Part shown: piece after piece, positions 7,250 to 10,863 of the stretch
Position numbering within the stretch: the stretch's first letter is position 1
Layout: each line of letters begins with the position of its first letter
Assembly: GCA_000310025.1 (NCBI GenBank)
Contig: FN648979.1
Span: 5,803-16,665, forward strand
Source of the DNA: Ectocarpus siliculosus
Taxonomy: Eukaryota > Sar > Phaeophyceae > Ectocarpales > Ectocarpaceae
DNA: 10,863 nt
Direction of reading: 5' to 3'
Position numbers and translations under genes: made by a program
Notes under the pieces: generated by a model
Database searches by the model: none
Seen by the model: only the letters and a program-made list of their open reading frames with translations
What the model was told of the DNA's origin: nothing

Positions 7250-10200
7250 AAGGAGAAGGGCACCGTTCGAGCGACCATTCAGTGTTGTTGAAGGTTGTTT
7301 GATTCATTGTCCACCCCGGATCCCACTACCTGCTGAGGTCGTTGCGACAGCCGAAACCGGCCCCGAGCTCAGCAGCAGGGCACCGTTCGAGCGACAACTT
7401 ATTGTTGTTTATCATTGCATGTCATTTATTGTCCTCCCCGGATCCCACTACCTGCTGAGGTGGCGGCAATGGTCGCAGCCAGCCCCGAGCTCAGCAGCAG
7501 GGCACCGTTCGAGCGACAATTTGTCGTTGTTGGACATTGCATGTCATTGATTGTACACCCCGGATCCGACTACCTGCTGAGGTGGCGGCAATGGTCGAAG
7601 CCAGCCCCGAGCTCAGCAGCAGGGCACCGTTTGAGCGACAACTCATTGATGTTTAACATTGCATGTCATTTATTGTCCTCCCCGGATCCGACCTTCTGCT
7701 GAGGTGGCGGCAATGGTCGAAGCCAGCCCCGAGCTCAGCAGCAGGGCACCGTTCGAGCGACAATTTATCGTTGTTTGACATTGCATGTCGTTTATTGTAC
7801 ACCCCGGATCCGACTACCTGCTGAGGTGGCGGCCAACGGCCGAAGCCAGCCCCGCGTTCAGCAGCAGGGCACCGTTCGAGCGACAATCCATTGTTGTTTA
7901 TCATTGCATGTATTTCATGTCCACCCCGGATCCGACTATCTACTGAGTTGACTGGAATGGTCGAAGCCAGCCCCGAGGTCAGCAGCAGGGCACCGTTCGA
8001 GCGACCATTCAGTGTTGTTGAACGTTGGTTGATTCATTGTCCACCCCGGATCCGACTACCTGCTGAGGTGGTTGCGACGGCCGAAGCCGGCCCCGAGCTC
8101 AGCAGCAGGGCACCGTTCGAGCGACAACTTATTGTTGTTTATCACTGCATGCTATTCGTTGTCCACCCCGGATCCGACTACCTACTGAGTTGGCGGCAAT
8201 GGTCGAAGCCAGCCCCGAGCTCAGCAGCAGGGCATCGTTCCAGCGACAATTCAGTGTTGTTGAACGTTGTTTGATTCATTGTCCACCCCGGATCCGACTA
8301 CCTGCTGAGGTGGTTGCGACGGCCGAAGCCGGACCCGAGCTCAGCAGCAGGGCACCGTTCGAGCGACAATTCATTGTTGTTTAACATTGCACGTTATTCA
8401 TTGTCCACCCCAGTTCCGACCTTCTACTGAGTTGGCGGCAATGGTCGAAGCCAGCCCCGAGCTCAGCAGCAGGGCACCGTTCGAGCGACCATTCAGTGTT
8501 GTTGAACGTTGTTTGATTCATTGTCCACCCCGGATCCGACTACCTGCTGAGGTCGTTGCGACGGCCGAAGCCGGCCCCGAGCTCAGCAGCAGGGCACCGT
8601 TCGAGCGACAATTCATTGTTGTTTAACATTGCACGTTATTCATTGTCCACCCCAGTTCCGACCTTCTACTGAGTTGGCGGCAATGGTCGAAGCCAGCCCC
8701 GAGCTCAGCAGCAGGGCATCGTTCCAGCGACAATTCAGTGTTGTTGAACGTTGTTTGATTCATTGTCCACCCCGGATCCGACTACCTGCGGAGGTGGCGG
8801 CAATGGTCGAAGCCAGCCCCGAGCTGGGCAGCAGGGCACCGTTCGAGCGACAACTCATTGTTGTTTATCATTGCTTGTTATTCATTGTCCACCCCGGATC
8901 CGACTATCTACTGAGTTGTCGGCAATGGTCGAAGCCAGCCCAGACCTCAGCAGCAGGGCACCGTTCGAGCGACAATTCATTGTTGTTTAACGTTGCTTGA
9001 TTCATTGTCCACCCCGGATCCGACCACCTGCTGAGTTGGCGGCAATGGTCGAAGCTAGCCCCGAGCTCAGCAGCAGGGCACCGTTCGGGCGACCATTCAG
9101 TGTTGTTTGTCATTGGATGTTATTCGTTGTCTACCCCGGATCCGACTACCTGCTGAGGTGGTTGCGACGGCCGAAGCCGGCCCCGAGCTCAACAGCAGGG
9201 CACCATTCGAGCGACCATTCAGTGTTGTTTGTCATTGGATGTTATTCGTTGTCTACCCCGGATCCGACTACCTGCTGAGGTGGTTGCGACGGCCGAAGCC
9301 GGCCCCGAGCTCAACAGCAGGGCACCATTCGAGCGACCATTCAGTGTTGTTTGTCATTGGATGTTATTCGTTGTCCACGCCGGATCCGACTACCTGCTGA
9401 GGTGGCGGCCAACGGCCGAAGCCAGCCCCGCGTTCAGCAGCAGGGCACCGTTCGAGCGACAATCCATTGTTGTTTATCATTGCATGTCATTTATTGTCCA
9501 CCCCAGATCCGACTACCTGCGGAGGTGGCGGCAATGGTCGAAACCAGCCCCGAGCTCAGCAGCAGGGCACCGTTCGAGCGACAACTCATTGTTGTTTATC
9601 ATTGCTTGTTATTCATTGTCCACCCAGGATCCGACTATCTACTGAGTTGTCGGCAATGGTCGAAGCTAGCCCAGACCTCAGCAGCAGGGCACCGTTCGAG
9701 CGACAATTCATTGTTGTTTAACGTTGCTTAATTCATTGTCCAACCCGGATCCGACTACCTGCTGAGGTGGTTGCGACGGCCGAAGCCGGCACCGAGCTCA
9801 GCAGCAGGGCACCGTTCGAGCGACAACTTATTGTTGTTTATCATTGCATGCTATTCGCTGTCCACCCCGGATCCGACTACCTACTGAGTTGGCGGCAATG
9901 GTCGAAGCCAGCCCCGAGCTCAGCAGCAGCGCACCGTTCGAGCGACAACTTATTGTTGTTTATCATTGCATGCTATTCGTTGTCCACCCCGGATCCGACT
10001 ACCTACTGAGTTGGCGGCAATGGTCGAAGCCAGCCCCGACCTCAGCAGCAGGGCATCGTTCCAGCGACCATTGAGTGTTGTTTAACGTTGCTTGATTCAT
10101 TGTCCTCCCCGGATCCGACTACCTGCGGAGGTGGCGGCAATGGTCGAAGCCAGCCCCGCGTTCAGCAGCAGGGCACCATTCGAGCGACCATTCAGTGTTG

Positions 10201-10863
10201 TTTGTCATTGGATGTTATTCGTTGTCTACCCCGGATCCGACTACCTGCTGAGGTGGTTGCGACGGCCGAAGCCGGCCCCGAGCTCAGCAGCAGGGCACCA
10301 TTCGAGCGACAACTTAGTGTTGTTTATCATTGCATGCTATTCGTTGTCCACCCTGGATCCGACTACCTGCTGAGGTGGTTGCGACGGCCGAAGCCGGCCC
10401 CGAGCTCAACAGCAGGGCACCATTCGAGCGACCATTCAGTGTTGTTTGTCATTGGATGTTATTCGTTGTCCACGCCGGATCCGACTACCTGCTGAGGTGG
10501 CGGCCAACGGCCGAAGCCAGCCCCGCGCTCAGCAGCAGGGCACCGTTCGAGCGACAACTTAGTGTTGTTTATCATTGCATGCTATTCGTTGTCCACCCTG
10601 GATCCGACTACCTACTCAGTTGGCGGCAATGGTCGAAGCCAGCCCCGACCTCAGCAGCAGGGCATCGTTCCAGCGACAATTCAGTGTTGTTTAACGTTGC
10701 TTGATACAGTGTCCTCCCCGGATCCGACTACCTGCTGAGTTGGCGGGAATGGTCGAAGCCAGCCCCGAGCTCAGCAGCAGGGCACCGTTCGAGCGACAAC
10801 TTATTGTTGTTTATCATTGCATGCTATTCGTTGTCCACCCCGGATCCGACTACCTACTGAGTT
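7250..10863. repeat. Satellite array, about 121-bp monomer, 30 anchor sites
   Basis: The anchor CACCGTTCGAGCGAC (variants CACCATTCGAG, CACCGTTTGAG, CACCGTTCGGG and CATCGTTCCAG) occurs 30 times from 7261 to 10783. This gives 29 full periods, averaging 121.4 bp, plus a partial unit that runs off the window. Lengths are 120, 122 or 123 bp, with one of 121. Nearly every monomer carries a CCCGGATCC-type BamHI site, and most carry GAGCTC and CAGCAGCAGGG before the anchor. Open frames of 80-140 codons recur on both strands because 120- and 123-bp units preserve frame, but 122-bp units break it and no single frame persists. I see no sign of coding. The left boundary is abrupt against the retroelement tail. 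The sequence is unrelated to the 167-bp array. Confidence 0.97.

Larger units (their letters stand above)
6441..7250 (+). mobile_element. 5'-truncated LINE-like (non-LTR) retrotransposon
   Basis: The element keeps only the 3' part of a reverse-transcriptase protein and a short 3' region. 5' truncation is the usual result of target-primed reverse transcription in this class. The left boundary is approximate: it lies where the C/G-biased - strand exon gives way to A/G-rich + strand coding. The right end is marked by a run of 12 C (7210-7221) followed by CT-rich sequence, and then by the start of the satellite near 7250. I see no poly-A tail and could not identify a target-site duplication. Confidence 0.65.

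Noticed and set aside
7261-7275. GTTCGAGCG in the satellite anchor as a Pol III B box or tRNA-derived (SINE-like) unit
   Set aside because: It matches only the GTTCGA core. The final C of the B-box pattern is absent, and no A box or cloverleaf could be found in the monomer.
7299-10704. Recurrent open frames of 80-140 codons in the 121-bp array, as a possible repeat protein
   Set aside because: Frame is kept only across 120- or 123-bp units and breaks at 122-bp units. The same array is open in several frames and on both strands, and the translations of the different frames are simply the repeat read in each frame.
1-10863. CRISPR array
   Set aside because: Both arrays are contiguous satellites without unique spacers between short repeats, and no cas genes are present. 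The window looks eukaryotic.

Overview
This looks like nuclear DNA of a eukaryote. It is repeat-rich and gene-poor, with GT-AG introns of about 400-640 bases, C/G-rich third codon positions in the plausible exons, a non-LTR retrotransposon remnant and two unrelated satellite arrays. There are no bacterial operons, Shine-Dalgarno sites or compact gene packing. The style is compatible with a brown alga or other stramenopile, but nothing in the window proves the lineage, so that is only a guess.

Layout, left to right. (1) Positions 1-1277 are the right end of a satellite with a strictly constant 167-bp monomer. Its monomers are themselves built from ACCCTG-type boxes about 21 bp apart on average, and the box orientation flips at the right edge (1297-1342). 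(2) Positions 1343-3277 hold no gene I can support. They contain pyrimidine microsatellites, a very G-rich tract at 2225-2249 and a tandem pair of 63-bp units that each carry a hairpin (2711-2838). (3) Positions 3278-3774, + strand, hold a broken intronless gene of unknown family. Its coding signal passes through three frames. (4) Positions 4679-6469, - strand, hold an unrecognised spliced gene. I can assemble three exons whose intron phases match (0, then 1), with a possible small last exon near 4072-4049. (5) From about 6441 to about 7250, + strand, lies a 5'-truncated LINE-like element. It keeps the C-terminal part of its reverse-transcriptase protein with a CCHC zinc-knuckle-like motif, and it abuts or overlaps the 5' end of the - strand gene. 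(6) Positions 7250-10863 are a second satellite of about 121 bp (30 anchor sites, running off the window). Its monomers fall into length classes of 120, 122 and 123 bp and form mosaic higher-order blocks.

The genes show no sign of a shared pathway. The window reads as a small island of decayed and living sequence between two satellites, such as pericentromeric or other heterochromatic DNA. The most interesting points are the nested architecture of the 167-bp array, the modular half-monomer structure of the 121-bp array, and the unknown - strand gene whose only visible start codon lies in antisense retroelement sequence.
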